A stretch of DNA of 64,000 bases from Croceimicrobium sp965656185 (GCA_965656185.1 CBFHJH010000002.1:62001-126000); one strand, 5' to 3'. Counted from the first letter of the stretch, positions 33,359 to 41,809 are shown. Notes: a model not told the origin generated them from the sequence alone. Numbers and translations are program-made.

Positions 33359-33985
33359 ATGCCTGGAATTATCGGTAAGAAGATCGGGATGACAAGCCTC
33401 TTTGACGAGAACGGTAAGAATTTACCGTGTACCGTCATCGAAGTTGAGCCCAACGTGGTTACCCAGATCAAGACCTCTGAGAATGACGGTTACGAAGCCG
33501 TTCAGCTCGGATTCGGTGAAAAGAAAGAAAAAGCTACCACCGCTGCTTTGGCAGGACATTTCAAAAAAGCCGGTGCGTCTCCTCGCACTCGCTTAAAGGA
33601 ATTTGCTCCTCAAGGTTACACGGTAGAGCTTAAAGAAGGCGCTGAGATCAGCGTAGATCAGTTCGTTTCTGAAGGACAGTTCGTAGATATTACGGGAGTG
33701 TCTAAAGGAAAGGGCTTCCAAGGGGTTGTAAAGCGTCATGGTTTCGGTGGTGTAGGTCAAGCTACCCACGGTCAGCATAACCGCCTCCGTGCACCTGGTT
33801 CTATTGGTGCTGGTTCTGATCCATCACGTGTATTTAAAGGAATGCGCATGGCTGGCCGCATGGGTGGTGCCACTACTATGGTAGAAAACTTGCGTGTGAT
33901 TAAAGTAGATGCTGAGAAGAACCTACTAGTTGTTAAAGGGTCAATTCCTGGTCCTAAGAACTCAATCGTAATAATTACCAAGTAA
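33359..33985 (+). CDS. rplC: 50S ribosomal protein L3
   Basis: The 208-residue protein begins GIIGKKIGMTSLFDENG and has the tip region KGKGFQGVVKRHGFGG with ATHGQHNRLRAPGSIG that reaches the peptidyl transferase centre. L3 is an early-assembling protein of the large subunit. Its stop codon shares one base with the rplD start (TAATG), so the two are coupled. Confidence 0.99.
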   Translation: MPGIIGKKIGMTSLFDENGKNLPCTVIEVEPNVVTQIKTSENDGYEAVQLGFGEKKEKATTAALAGHFKKAGASPRTRLKEFAPQGYTVELKEGAEISVDQFVSEGQFVDITGVSKGKGFQGVVKRHGFGGVGQATHGQHNRLRAPGSIGAGSDPSRVFKGMRMAGRMGGATTMVENLRVIKVDAEKNLLVVKGSIPGPKNSIVIITK

Positions 33986-34614
33986 TGGAATTAGCAGTAT
34001 TAGATACGAAAGGTAAAGACACCGGACGCAAGGTGACTTTGGCCGATGATTTATTCGCGATTGAGCCTAATGAGCATGCTTTATACTTAGATGTTAAGCA
34101 ATATTTGGCCAATCAGCGTCAGGGTACTCATAAAGCGAAAGAACGTGCCGAGGTTTCTCGTACCACTAAGAAGTTCTTCCGTCAGAAAGGTACCGGTAAT
34201 GCCCGTGTTGGTTCATTGAAAAGTCCAGTTCAGCGTGGTGGTGGTACCGTATTTGGTCCCCGTCCTCGTAATTATGGCTTTAAATTGAACAAGAAATTAA
34301 AAGCTTTAGCACGTCGTTCAGCTTTAAGTCAGAAGGCTACTGATAGCAATATCGTAGTTATTGAAAGCTTAAAAATGGACACTCCAAGTACTAAAAGTTA
34401 TGTGCAGATCCTAAGTGCTTTAGGGCTTCACGACAAAAAATCTTTAGTAGTGCTTGGTGAGTCAAATAAAGCTGTATATTTGTCGTCCCGAAATTTTAAG
34501 GGTTCTAAGGTTGTAACCGCTTCAGAATTAAACACTTACAGCATTTTGAATGCTCAAACAGTGGTTTTAGCGGAAGATTCCTTAGAAAAGCTTGAAACTG
34601 TTTTAAGAAAGTAG
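33985..34614 (+). CDS. rplD: 50S ribosomal protein L4
   Basis: The 209-residue protein has the L4 loop with FRQKGTGNARVGSLKSPVQRGGG that lines the exit tunnel, and the GPRPRNYGFKLNKK segment. In E. coli L4 represses the S10 operon; whether it does here is unknown. The gene starts inside the rplC stop codon. A promoter-like TATATTTG lies within its 3' half (34475-34482). Confidence 0.99.
   Translation: MELAVLDTKGKDTGRKVTLADDLFAIEPNEHALYLDVKQYLANQRQGTHKAKERAEVSRTTKKFFRQKGTGNARVGSLKSPVQRGGGTVFGPRPRNYGFKLNKKLKALARRSALSQKATDSNIVVIESLKMDTPSTKSYVQILSALGLHDKKSLVVLGESNKAVYLSSRNFKGSKVVTASELNTYSILNAQTVVLAEDSLEKLETVLRK
34475..34482 (+). promoter_or_regulatory. Possible internal promoter in rplD (TTG - 18 bases - TATATTTG)
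   Basis: TTG at 34454-34456 and TATATTTG at 34475-34482 form a promoter-like pair inside the coding sequence. The following bases (GTCCCGAAA) echo those after the rpsL box. It could give extra transcription from rplW on. It may equally be chance within the codons for AVYLSS. Confidence 0.35.
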
Positions 34615-34617
34615 ACC

Positions 34618-34908
34618 ATGGGCATTTTGATTAAACCGATCATCACCGAAAAGGCGACCGCAGACAGCGAGGATAACAATCGCTTTGCATTTGAAGTTGC
34701 GGTAGATGCCAATAAGGTTGAAATCCGCAAAGCAGTAGAAGAGCTTTACGGAGTAAACGTAGAAAGTGTTCGTACTATGGTTATGCCAGGTAAGCGCAAA
34801 TTCCGCTACACCAAGACTGGTATTTCTCGTGGTAACACTGGAAAGTATAAGAAAGCCGTTGTGCAGGTGCGCAGTGGTGAAACCATTGACCTCTATAGCG
34901 AAATTTAA
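34618..34908 (+). CDS. rplW: 50S ribosomal protein L23
   Basis: The 96-residue protein starts MGILIKPIITEKATADSED and has the family strand VDANKVEIRKAVEELYGVNVESV. L23 lies at the tunnel exit and is the docking site of trigger factor and the signal recognition particle. It begins three bases after rplD and ends two before rplB. Confidence 0.99.
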   Translation: MGILIKPIITEKATADSEDNNRFAFEVAVDANKVEIRKAVEELYGVNVESVRTMVMPGKRKFRYTKTGISRGNTGKYKKAVVQVRSGETIDLYSEI

Positions 34909-34910
34909 TT

Positions 34911-35735
34911 ATGGCTGTACGTAAATTAAATCCGGTTACCCCCGGACAGCGTTTTAAAGTTGTAGGTCAGTTCGAAACTGTTACCGCCAGCAAGCCTGAG
35001 AAGTCTCTTTTAAAAGGGAAATCAAAGTCGGGCGGACGTAATAATACTGGTAAGATGACCATGCGCCAGATCGGTGGTGGTCACAAGAAGAAATATCGTG
35101 TAATCGATTTCAAACGCGATAAGGATGGCGTTCCTGCCACCGTAAAGTCAATCGAGTATGATCCTAACCGTTCTGCTCGCGTGGCTTTGTTGTTTTATGC
35201 AGACGGAGAGAAGCGCTACATCATTGCGCCTAATGGCTTACAGGTAGGTCAGCAGGTAATAAGCGGCAGCGAGGCTACTCCTGAAATCGGTAATACTATG
35301 TTCTTAGCGGACATTCCTCTAGGTACTGTAATTAGCGGAATTGAGATGCGTCCTGGTCAGGGTGCTATCATTGCCCGTAGTGCTGGAGCTTTTGCTCAAT
35401 TAGCGGCTCGTGACGGGAAGTACGCCATTATTAAATTACCTAGTGGTGAGACTCGTATGATCTTAACTACTTGTAAAGCTACTATTGGCGCGATCGGAAA
35501 CTCTGATCACCAATTGGAGCGCAGTGGTAAAGCAGGTCGTAGCCGTTGGTTAGGTCGTCGTCCACGTGTTCGTGGGGTAGCGATGAACCCAGTAGATCAC
35601 CCCATGGGTGGTGGTGAAGGTCGCGCGAGTGGTGGTCATCCACGCTCTCGTACGGGTGTACCGGCTAAGGGTTACAAGACTCGTACCCCTAAGAAGGAGT
35701 CCAACAAGTATATCATTGAAAGACGTAAAAAGTAA
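34911..35735 (+). CDS. rplB: 50S ribosomal protein L2
   Basis: The 274-residue protein has the L2 marks: an RNA-binding domain with YRVIDFKRDKDGVPA and VKSIEYDPNRSARVALL, and the C-terminal GVAMNPVDHPMGGGEG loop with the conserved His close to the peptidyl transferase centre. L2 is needed for subunit joining. Spacing to rpsS is seven bases. Confidence 0.99.
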   Translation: MAVRKLNPVTPGQRFKVVGQFETVTASKPEKSLLKGKSKSGGRNNTGKMTMRQIGGGHKKKYRVIDFKRDKDGVPATVKSIEYDPNRSARVALLFYADGEKRYIIAPNGLQVGQQVISGSEATPEIGNTMFLADIPLGTVISGIEMRPGQGAIIARSAGAFAQLAARDGKYAIIKLPSGETRMILTTCKATIGAIGNSDHQLERSGKAGRSRWLGRRPRVRGVAMNPVDHPMGGGEGRASGGHPRSRTGVPAKGYKTRTPKKESNKYIIERRKK

Positions 35736-35742
35736 TTAAGCT

Positions 35743-36024
35743 ATGGCGAGATCATTAAAGAAAGGTCCTTTTATTCACCATAAGCTGGAAAAGCGAGTTT
35801 TAGCTAATGTGGAGAGCAACAAGAAGTCGGTTATCAAAACCTATTCTCGCGCTTCCATGATTTTTCCTGAAGCTGTTGGTCAGACCATAGCGGTGCACAA
35901 CGGAAGAACCTTTGTACCGGTGTTCGTAACTGAAAACATGGTAGGTCACAAATTCGGAGAATTTGCTTTGACTCGTACTTTCCGTGGTCACGGTGGTAAT
36001 AAAAAAGATAAAGGAAAGCGCTAA
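35743..36024 (+). CDS. rpsS: 30S ribosomal protein S19
   Basis: The 93-residue protein matches S19: MARSLKKGPFIHHKLEKRV, SRASMIFPEAVGQTIAVHNG and GHKFGEFALTRTFRGHGG. It sits in the 30S head beside S13 and contacts tRNA-adjacent rRNA. It is placed between rplB and rplV as in nearly all bacteria. Confidence 0.99.
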   Translation: MARSLKKGPFIHHKLEKRVLANVESNKKSVIKTYSRASMIFPEAVGQTIAVHNGRTFVPVFVTENMVGHKFGEFALTRTFRGHGGNKKDKGKR

Positions 36025-36034
36025 GATTTAAGAT

Positions 36035-36466
36035 ATGGGATCTAGAAAGAAACTTAGAGCTGAAGCGATAAAAGAGGCCCGCAAGAGCGTGGCTAGCGCT
36101 CAGTTGCGCAACTATCCGACCAGCCCGCGCAAGATGCGTTTGGTGGCGGATATGGTACGTGGTATGGATGTGGATAAAGCTTTATTCTTATTGAAGAATA
36201 ATTCGAAGCATGCCAGCATTCCCATGGAGAAATTGATCCTTTCTGCGATCAATAACTGGGAGCAGAAGAATGAAGGAGCTCGTATCGAGGATGCAGCGCT
36301 TTATATCTCTGAAATTAAAGTTGATTCTGCGCGTATGTTGAAGCGTATTCAGCCCGCCCCTCAAGGTCGTGCTCACCGCATTCGCAAGCGTAGCAATCAC
36401 GTAACTGTTGTGGTAGATGCTCGCAACGAAGCAGCTATCGAAGAATCTAACGAAACAAACGAATAA
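36035..36466 (+). CDS. rplV: 50S ribosomal protein L22
   Basis: The 143-residue protein is longer than E. coli L22 (110): about 20 extra residues precede AQLRNYPTSPRKMRLVADMVRG and an acidic tail (IEESNETNE) follows the core. The tunnel-lining hairpin is recognisable at RIQPAPQGRAHRIRKRSNHV, where macrolide-related mutations occur in other bacteria. The stop is four bases before the rpsC start. Confidence 0.99.
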   Translation: MGSRKKLRAEAIKEARKSVASAQLRNYPTSPRKMRLVADMVRGMDVDKALFLLKNNSKHASIPMEKLILSAINNWEQKNEGARIEDAALYISEIKVDSARMLKRIQPAPQGRAHRIRKRSNHVTVVVDARNEAAIEESNETNE

Positions 36467-36470
36467 CCGC

Positions 36471-37184
36471 ATGGGACAGAAGACTAATCCAATAGGAAAT
36501 CGATTAGGATTTATCCGCGGCTGGGACAGCAACTGGTATGGTGGTCGTGATTACGGCGATAAAATTGCGGAAGATGCCAAAGTTCGCAATTATTTGTACG
36601 CCCGTCTTGCCAAAGCCAGTGTTAGTCGAATCATTATCGAACGTACTCTTAAACTTGTTACCGTAACTATAACTACCAGTCGTCCTGGTATTATTATCGG
36701 TAAAGGAGGGCAAGAGGTCGATAAGTTGAAAGAGGAGCTTAAAAAGCTTACCTCTAAAGAAGTTCAGATCAATATTTTTGAGATCAAGCGTCCTGAACTA
36801 GATGCCAAATTGGTTGCCGATTCTATCGCGCGCCAGATTGAAGGACGTATCTCTTACCGTCGTGCTGTGAAAATGGCTATCGCTGCATCGATGCGTATGG
36901 GAGCAGAAGGGATCAAGATTATGGTTTCTGGACGTTTAAATGGTGCGGAAATGGCACGTTCTGAAATGTATAAAGATGGACGTACTCCGTTACACACTTT
37001 CCGCGCCGATATTGATTACGCTTTATCCGAAGCCCATACGACTTATGGTCGCTTAGGTATTAAAGTGTGGATCATGAAAGGCGAAGTATACGGTAAACGC
37101 GATCTAAGTAACCCATTTGGTTCTGCGAAGAAATCAGGTGGTAATAACGCTGGTGGCGGACGTAACAGAAGAAAAAGAAAATAA
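36471..37184 (+). CDS. rpsC: 30S ribosomal protein S3
   Basis: The 237-residue protein starts MGQKTNPIGNRLGFIRGWDSN. It carries the KH domain (SRPGIIIGKGGQEVDKLKEEL) and the C-terminal domain (IKIMVSGRLNGAEMARSEMYKDGRTPLHTFRADIDY). S3 helps form the mRNA entry site and its helicase activity. An upstream in-frame Met at 36417 lies inside rplV and is not used: every S3 starts at MGQK or MGHK. Confidence 0.99.
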   Translation: MGQKTNPIGNRLGFIRGWDSNWYGGRDYGDKIAEDAKVRNYLYARLAKASVSRIIIERTLKLVTVTITTSRPGIIIGKGGQEVDKLKEELKKLTSKEVQINIFEIKRPELDAKLVADSIARQIEGRISYRRAVKMAIAASMRMGAEGIKIMVSGRLNGAEMARSEMYKDGRTPLHTFRADIDYALSEAHTTYGRLGIKVWIMKGEVYGKRDLSNPFGSAKKSGGNNAGGGRNRRKRK

Positions 37185-37207
37185 GCGAAAGCTTAAAATA
37201 TTGAAAA

Positions 37208-37630
37208 ATGTTACAACCTAAAAAGACAAAACATAGAAAGCAATTTAAAGGCCGCATGAAGGGCAATGCCCAGCGCGGTGCTGAGATGGCTTTCGGTAGT
37301 TTCGGTTTAAAAGCATTGGATTCAGTGTTTATTACTTCACGTCAAATCGAGGCGGCTCGTATTGCAGCTACTCGTTATATGAAACGTGAAGGACAGCTTT
37401 GGATTCGCATTTTTCCCGATAAGCCCATTACCAAGAAGCCTGCGGAAGTACGTATGGGTAAAGGTAAAGGTGCTGTTGACCACTGGGTAGCTGTGGTACG
37501 TCCTGGACGTATCTTGTTCGAATTGGACGGAGTTAACCAGGAGATTGCAAAAGAAGCATTGCGCCTAGCAGCACAAAAGCTTCCTGTTAAATGTAAGTTT
37601 ATCACTCGCCGGGATTATACCGGTGCCTAA
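37208..37630 (+). CDS. rplP: 50S ribosomal protein L16
   Basis: The 140-residue protein has the L16 start MLQPKKTKHRKQFKGRMKGNA and the conserved segments RQIEAARIAATRYMKREGQLWI, KPITKKPAEVRMGKGKGAVDHW and the C-terminal helix. L16 organises the A-site tRNA region of the 50S subunit. It is 23 bases after rpsC. Confidence 0.99.
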   Translation: MLQPKKTKHRKQFKGRMKGNAQRGAEMAFGSFGLKALDSVFITSRQIEAARIAATRYMKREGQLWIRIFPDKPITKKPAEVRMGKGKGAVDHWVAVVRPGRILFELDGVNQEIAKEALRLAAQKLPVKCKFITRRDYTGA

Positions 37631-37643
37631 TTAGGATTATAAG

Positions 37644-37829
37644 ATGAAGGCATCTGTTATCAAGGAAATGACTACGCAGGAAATTACCGAGCGTATTGAA
37701 GAGGAAAAAATGAGCTATGGCAAATTGAAAATGGCTCATCATATCTCTCCCCTAGAAAATCCCATGGAGTTGAATTCAAAAAGAAAGTTGATTGCCCGTT
37801 TGCAGACTGAGCTTCGCGCTCGTGCCTAA
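37644..37829 (+). CDS. rpmC: 50S ribosomal protein L29
   Basis: The 61-residue two-helix protein (MKASVIKEMTTQEITERIEE, then ENPMELNSKRKLIARLQTELR) matches L29, which sits by L23 at the tunnel exit. The expected order rplP-rpmC-rpsQ is kept, with 13 and 28 bases on either side. Confidence 0.98.
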   Translation: MKASVIKEMTTQEITERIEEEKMSYGKLKMAHHISPLENPMELNSKRKLIARLQTELRARA

Positions 37830-37857
37830 GGGTTGATCTTAATAAGATTGGTTCAAT

Positions 37858-38217
37858 ATGGAACACAAAAGAAACTTGCGTAAGGAACGTATCGGGATCG
37901 TAACTAGCAATAAGATGGAGAAGTNNNNNNNNNNNNNNNNNNNNNNNNNNNNNNNNNNNNNNNNNNNNNNNNNNNNNNNNNNNNNNNNNNNNNNNNNNNN
38001 NNNNNNNNNNNNNNNNNNNNNNTCTATCGTAGTTGCGGTTGAGAAAAAGCAAATGCACCCGATGTACGGTAAGTTTATCAAAACTACCAAGAAGTTTCAC
38101 GCTCATGATGAGACAAATGATTGCAATATCGGTGATACCGTGCGCATCATGGAGACTCGTCCTTTGAGCAAGACCAAGAATTGGAGATTAGTAGAAATCA
38201 TTGAAAGGGCTAAGTAA
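37858..38217 (+). CDS. rpsQ: 30S ribosomal protein S17, split by a false gap
   Basis: The parts EHKRNLRKERIGIVTSNKMEK and SIVVAVEKKQMHPMYGKF are contiguous in all S17 proteins, as are the later NIGDTVRIMETRPLSKTKNW residues. The 98 N (37925-38022) fall exactly between them. Joining the flanks with one shared T restores EKSIVV in frame and a normal length of about 86 residues, so nothing appears to be missing. S17 binds 16S rRNA helix 11 early in assembly. Confidence 0.96.
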   Translation: MEHKRNLRKERIGIVTSNKMEKXXXXXXXXXXXXXXXXXXXXXXXXXXXXXXXXXSIVVAVEKKQMHPMYGKFIKTTKKFHAHDETNDCNIGDTVRIMETRPLSKTKNWRLVEIIERAK

Positions 38218-38220
38218 GCG

Positions 38221-38589
38221 ATGGTACAACAAGAATCACGACTTAAAGTAGCGGATAATACTGGAGCCAAGGAAGTTTTGGTGATCCGCGTATTGGGAGG
38301 TACTGGTCGCCGTTACGCTTCTGTAGGCGATCGCGTAGTAGTTTCAATTAAAGAATCTACTCCTGCTGGTAATGCTAAAAAAGGACAAGTGTCTAAAGCA
38401 GTAGTGGTACGTACCAAAAAAGAAGTACGCCGCCCAGACGGATCTTACATCCGTTTCGATGATAATGCAGTAGTATTGTTAAACGCACAAAACGAGATGC
38501 GTGGTACCCGTGTATTCGGCCCAGTAGCTCGTGAACTTCGCGACAAGCAATACATGAAAATTGTATCACTAGCGCCAGAGGTGCTATAA
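38221..38589 (+). CDS. rplN: 50S ribosomal protein L14
   Basis: The 122-residue protein starts MVQQESRLKVADNTGAKEVLVIRVLGG and has VRTKKEVRRPDGSYIRFDDNAVVL and GTRVFGPVARELR, all L14 hallmarks. L14 forms part of the subunit interface and is the binding site of the silencing factor RsfS. It starts three bases after rpsQ. Confidence 0.99.
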   Translation: MVQQESRLKVADNTGAKEVLVIRVLGGTGRRYASVGDRVVVSIKESTPAGNAKKGQVSKAVVVRTKKEVRRPDGSYIRFDDNAVVLLNAQNEMRGTRVFGPVARELRDKQYMKIVSLAPEVL

Positions 38590-38599
38590 AGGATTAACA

Positions 38600-38920
38600 A
38601 TGGCAAAGTTTCACATTAAAAAAGGAGACAAGGTAATCGTACTTTCCGGCGAGGATAAAGGCAAGGAAGGTGTGGTTTTAGAAATGCTTCCCAAAAAAGG
38701 CAAAGCTATTGTTGAAGGTATTAACGTAGTGAAGAAGCACAAGAAGCCGAGCGCAACCGATCCTCAAGGAGGTATCGATGAAACTGAGGCTCCTGTGTAC
38801 CTTTCTAAACTTATGTTGGTAGATCCTAGCACTGGCAAGCCCACTCGTATAGGTCGTAAGGCTGATGAGAACGGGAAATTAGTTCGATACTCAAAGAAAA
38901 CTCAAGAGATTATTAAGTAA
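38600..38920 (+). CDS. rplX: 50S ribosomal protein L24
   Basis: The 106-residue protein has the KOW motif near its start (KGDKVIVLSGEDKGKEGVVLEM) and the following VEGINVVKKHKKPS. L24 is one of the assembly initiators of the 50S subunit. Its stop shares a base with the rplE start (TAATG). Confidence 0.99.
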   Translation: MAKFHIKKGDKVIVLSGEDKGKEGVVLEMLPKKGKAIVEGINVVKKHKKPSATDPQGGIDETEAPVYLSKLMLVDPSTGKPTRIGRKADENGKLVRYSKKTQEIIK

Positions 38921-39468
38921 TGGACTTTTCTACCAAATTAAAAGATAAATACCAAGAGGATATCACCAAGGCTCTTACCGAGGAATTCGGTTACAAGAAC
39001 AAGATGGAGGTTCCTCGTTTGCAGAAGATCGTTCTTTCTCAAGGTATCGGTGAGGCTACTGGCGATAAAAAGCTTGTAGACCACGCAGTAGAGCAGATGA
39101 CTGCTATTGCAGGTCAGAAAGCGGTAGTTACTTATTCTAAGAAGGATATCTCGAACTTTAAACTACGTAAAGGCATGCCAATTGGGGCAAAGGTTACTTT
39201 ACGTGGAAATCAAATGTTCGAATTCTTAGAGCGTCTACTTTGGTCTTCTTTACCACGCATCCGTGATTTTAACGGAGTAAAGAACAATGGTTTTGATGGT
39301 CGCGGTAATTACACTTTAGGTATTACTGAGCAGATCATTTTCCCAGAGATCGATATCGACAAGGTAAATCGTATTACCGGTATGGATATCACCTTTGTTA
39401 CTACGGCGAATACCGATAAAGAGGCTTTCGCATTGTTGAAACATTTAGGAGTACCCTTCAAAAAATAA
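38920..39468 (+). CDS. rplE: 50S ribosomal protein L5
   Basis: The 182-residue protein matches L5: the strand VPRLQKIVLSQGIGEATGDKK, AVVTYSKKDISNFKLRKGMPIG and GRGNYTLGITEQIIFPEID. L5 brings 5S rRNA into the 50S subunit with L18 and contacts the P-site tRNA elbow. It is followed by rpsN after three bases. Confidence 0.99.
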   Translation: MDFSTKLKDKYQEDITKALTEEFGYKNKMEVPRLQKIVLSQGIGEATGDKKLVDHAVEQMTAIAGQKAVVTYSKKDISNFKLRKGMPIGAKVTLRGNQMFEFLERLLWSSLPRIRDFNGVKNNGFDGRGNYTLGITEQIIFPEIDIDKVNRITGMDITFVTTANTDKEAFALLKHLGVPFKK

Positions 39469-39471
39469 GAT

Positions 39472-39741
39472 ATGGCTAAAGAATCAATGAAAGCGCGCGA
39501 GCGCAAACGTGAAAAAATGGTAGCCAAGTATGCGGAGAAGCGTGCAGCTTTGAAGGCTGCTGGTGATTACGAGGCTTTACAAAAGCTTCCTAAAAATGCC
39601 TCTCCCGTACGCTTGCACAATCGTTGCAAGTTGACCGGTCGCCCTCGTGGTTACATGCGTCAATTTGGAGTTTCTAGGGTAACCTTTAGAAAAATGGCCA
39701 ATGAAGGCTTGATTCCAGGAGTGAAAAAAGCAAGTTGGTAA
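39472..39741 (+). CDS. rpsN: 30S ribosomal protein S14, zinc-free form
   Basis: The 89-residue protein has the S14 core RNRCKLTGRPRGYMRQFGVSRVTFRKMAN (here HNRCKLTGRPRGY), but only a single Cys and no CxxC pairs, so it belongs to the cysteine-free (C-) class that needs no zinc. It is shorter than E. coli S14 (101). The position between rplE and rpsH is standard. Confidence 0.98.
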   Translation: MAKESMKARERKREKMVAKYAEKRAALKAAGDYEALQKLPKNASPVRLHNRCKLTGRPRGYMRQFGVSRVTFRKMANEGLIPGVKKASW

Positions 39742-39753
39742 ATAGAATAAGCG

Positions 39754-40155
39754 ATGATTACAGATCCAATTGCAGATTATTTGAACAGGGTACGTAACGC
39801 CATGATGGCGGGACACAAAATCGTAGAGATCCCAGCTTCTAACTTAAAAGCTGAGATTACACGTATCCTTCAAGATCAAGGTTTTATCCTTAACCACAAA
39901 GTGGAGGCGGATAAAGGACCTCAGGGCACCATTAAGATTGCCTTGAAGTATGATAAAATTACCAACGAGCCAGCAATTCGTTCGCTTAAGCGCGTAAGTA
40001 AGCCAGGTTTGCGTACTTACCGTGGTAGCGGAGAGTTACCTCGCGTTATCAATGGCTTGGGCGTAGCTATCGTGTCAACCTCTAAAGGAGTTATGACCGA
40101 CAAGCAGGCACGTAAAGAAAATGTAGGTGGCGAAGTACTTTGCTACGTATACTAA
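39754..40155 (+). CDS. rpsH: 30S ribosomal protein S8
   Basis: The 133-residue protein starts MITDPIADYLNRVRNAMMAGHK and ends with GVMTDKQARKENVGGEVLCYVY, containing the RNA-binding STSKGVMTD loop. S8 binds 16S rRNA helix 21 and in E. coli represses the spc operon. The spacing is 12 bases from rpsN and 10 to rplF. Confidence 0.99.
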   Translation: MITDPIADYLNRVRNAMMAGHKIVEIPASNLKAEITRILQDQGFILNHKVEADKGPQGTIKIALKYDKITNEPAIRSLKRVSKPGLRTYRGSGELPRVINGLGVAIVSTSKGVMTDKQARKENVGGEVLCYVY

Positions 40156-40165
40156 AAATTAAGAG

Positions 40166-40720
40166 ATGTCACGAGTAGGTAAATCCCCAATTACTATCCC
40201 AGCAGACGTTGAAGTGAAGTTCAACGATGGAGTAGTTACCGTGAAGGGTAAATTAGGAGAGCTACAACAAGCGATCTCCAACGATAGCATTTCCATTGAA
40301 ATCGAAGGAGCAACCTTGACTTTAGTTCGCAAGAATGAGGAGAAGCAAACCCGCGCCGACCACGGATTGTATCGCGCATTGATCAATAACATGGTGCAAG
40401 GTGTTTCTACTGGCTTTGAGAAAAAATTAGAGTTAGTAGGGGTAGGTTACCGTGCTTCCAATCAAGGTCAACGATTAGATCTTTCCTTAGGTTTCTCTCA
40501 CAATATTGTGATCGAGTTGCCATCTGAAATTAAGGTGAACACCATTTCAGAAAAAGGTAAGAACCCAATCGTAGAGTTAAAGAGTCATGATAAGCAGCTT
40601 TTAGGTATGGTTGCGGCTAAGATCCGTTCTTTCCGTAAGCCCGAGCCTTACAAAGGTAAAGGGGTTCGCTATGTAGGCGAGTACATCCGTAGAAAAGCCG
40701 GTAAAACTGCTAGCAAATAA
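40166..40720 (+). CDS. rplF: 50S ribosomal protein L6
   Basis: The 184-residue protein has two similar alpha-beta domains beginning SRVGKSPITIPADVEVKF and ending EPYKGKGVRYVGEYIRRKAGK, the L6 signature. L6 lies near the factor-binding site and the sarcin-ricin loop. It is followed by rplR after seven bases. Confidence 0.99.
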   Translation: MSRVGKSPITIPADVEVKFNDGVVTVKGKLGELQQAISNDSISIEIEGATLTLVRKNEEKQTRADHGLYRALINNMVQGVSTGFEKKLELVGVGYRASNQGQRLDLSLGFSHNIVIELPSEIKVNTISEKGKNPIVELKSHDKQLLGMVAAKIRSFRKPEPYKGKGVRYVGEYIRRKAGKTASK

Positions 40721-40727
40721 TTAAGAG

Positions 40728-41081
40728 ATGGCACTTACTAAAACGCAAAGAAGAACTAGAATTCGCAGAAGAATTCGCAAGAAAGTTAGCGGAGATTCTC
40801 AGATCCCTCGTCTTTCTGTATATCGCTCTAACAAAGAGATCTACGCACAGTTGATTGATGATGTTAGTGGCAAGACTTTAGCCTCTTCCTCTTCCATGGA
40901 TAAGGATGTTGCTAAAGAAGGAAATAAGACCGATGTTTCTAAAGCAGTGGGCCTTAATTTAGCAAAGAAAGCGGTTGATGCTGGTATTGAAACTTGCGCA
41001 TTCGATCGCGGTGGTTATCTCTATCACGGTCGCGTAAAAGCTTTAGCTGAAGGTGCACGTGAAGGTGGTTTAAAATTTTAA
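40728..41081 (+). CDS. rplR: 50S ribosomal protein L18
   Basis: The 117-residue protein has a basic N-terminus (RTRIRRRIRKKVSG), then IPRLSVYRSNKEIYAQLIDD and the C-terminal FDRGGYLYHGRVKALAEGAREGGLKF, typical of L18, which binds 5S rRNA with L5. Length equals the E. coli protein. Confidence 0.99.
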   Translation: MALTKTQRRTRIRRRIRKKVSGDSQIPRLSVYRSNKEIYAQLIDDVSGKTLASSSSMDKDVAKEGNKTDVSKAVGLNLAKKAVDAGIETCAFDRGGYLYHGRVKALAEGAREGGLKF

Positions 41082-41090
41082 GAGAGCCTC

Positions 41091-41615
41091 ATGATTAAAG
41101 GACACAAAAATATTGAACGAGTAAAGCCTAGCGGATTGGAATTAACCGACCGCGTGGTAGGTATCCAACGTGTTACCAAAGTAACTAAAGGTGGACGTAC
41201 CTTCGGATTTTCTGCCATCGTGGTGGTAGGAGACGAAAAGGGTGTTGCCGGTTACGGTCTAGGAAAGAGTAAAGAGGTTTCTGAAGCAATTCAGAAAGGT
41301 ATCGAAGACGCTAAAAAGAACTTGGTACGCATTCCATTAGTGAAGAATACCATTCCACATGAGCAGAACGGTAAATTCGGTGGAGCGCGCATTTTCTTGC
41401 GTCCTGCATCTAATGGTACCGGAGTAATTGCTGGTGGTGCGATGCGTGCAGTATTGGAAAGCGCTGGCGTACACGATGTATTGGCAAAATCAAAAGGTAG
41501 CTCTAACCCTCACAATGTGGTTAAAGCAACTTTCGATGCTCTTTTGTCTCTTCGTGATGCGGCTGCAATTGCCAAGACTCGCGGTATTAGCGTTGACAAA
41601 GTATTTAACGGTTAA
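41091..41615 (+). CDS. rpsE: 30S ribosomal protein S5
   Basis: The 174-residue protein has the dsRNA-binding-like N-terminal domain with GLELTDRVVGIQRVTKVTKGG and AIVVVGDEKGVAGYGLGKS, then the C-terminal GTGVIAGGAMRAVLESAG. S5 affects decoding fidelity; the loop where spectinomycin resistance arises (VTKGGRTFGF) appears normal. It lies nine bases after rplR. Confidence 0.99.
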   Translation: MIKGHKNIERVKPSGLELTDRVVGIQRVTKVTKGGRTFGFSAIVVVGDEKGVAGYGLGKSKEVSEAIQKGIEDAKKNLVRIPLVKNTIPHEQNGKFGGARIFLRPASNGTGVIAGGAMRAVLESAGVHDVLAKSKGSSNPHNVVKATFDALLSLRDAAAIAKTRGISVDKVFNG

Positions 41616-41626
41616 GAATTTGATTC

Positions 41627-41809
41627 ATGGCTAAGATCAGAGTTAAACAAGTTCGCAGTAAAATCAATCGTCCTTCAGACCAAAAGCGTACGCTTGAGGC
41701 TTTAGGTTTGCGTAAGATGAATCAAGTGGTAGAACACGAAGCTACCCCACAGATTAAGGGTATGGTGCGTAAAGTAGCACACTTACTCGAAGTGGAAGAG
41801 TTGAAATAA
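41627..41809 (+). CDS. rpmD: 50S ribosomal protein L30
   Basis: The 60-residue protein (MAKIRVKQVRSKINRPSDQK, then LEALGLRKMNQVVEHE) matches L30 in length and fold. The gene is missing in some bacteria; here it keeps its place between rpsE and rplO. Confidence 0.98.
   Translation: MAKIRVKQVRSKINRPSDQKRTLEALGLRKMNQVVEHEATPQIKGMVRKVAHLLEVEELK

Noticed and set aside
36417..36470. Upstream start of rpsC
   Set aside because: It lies inside rplV; all S3 proteins start at the MGQK position.
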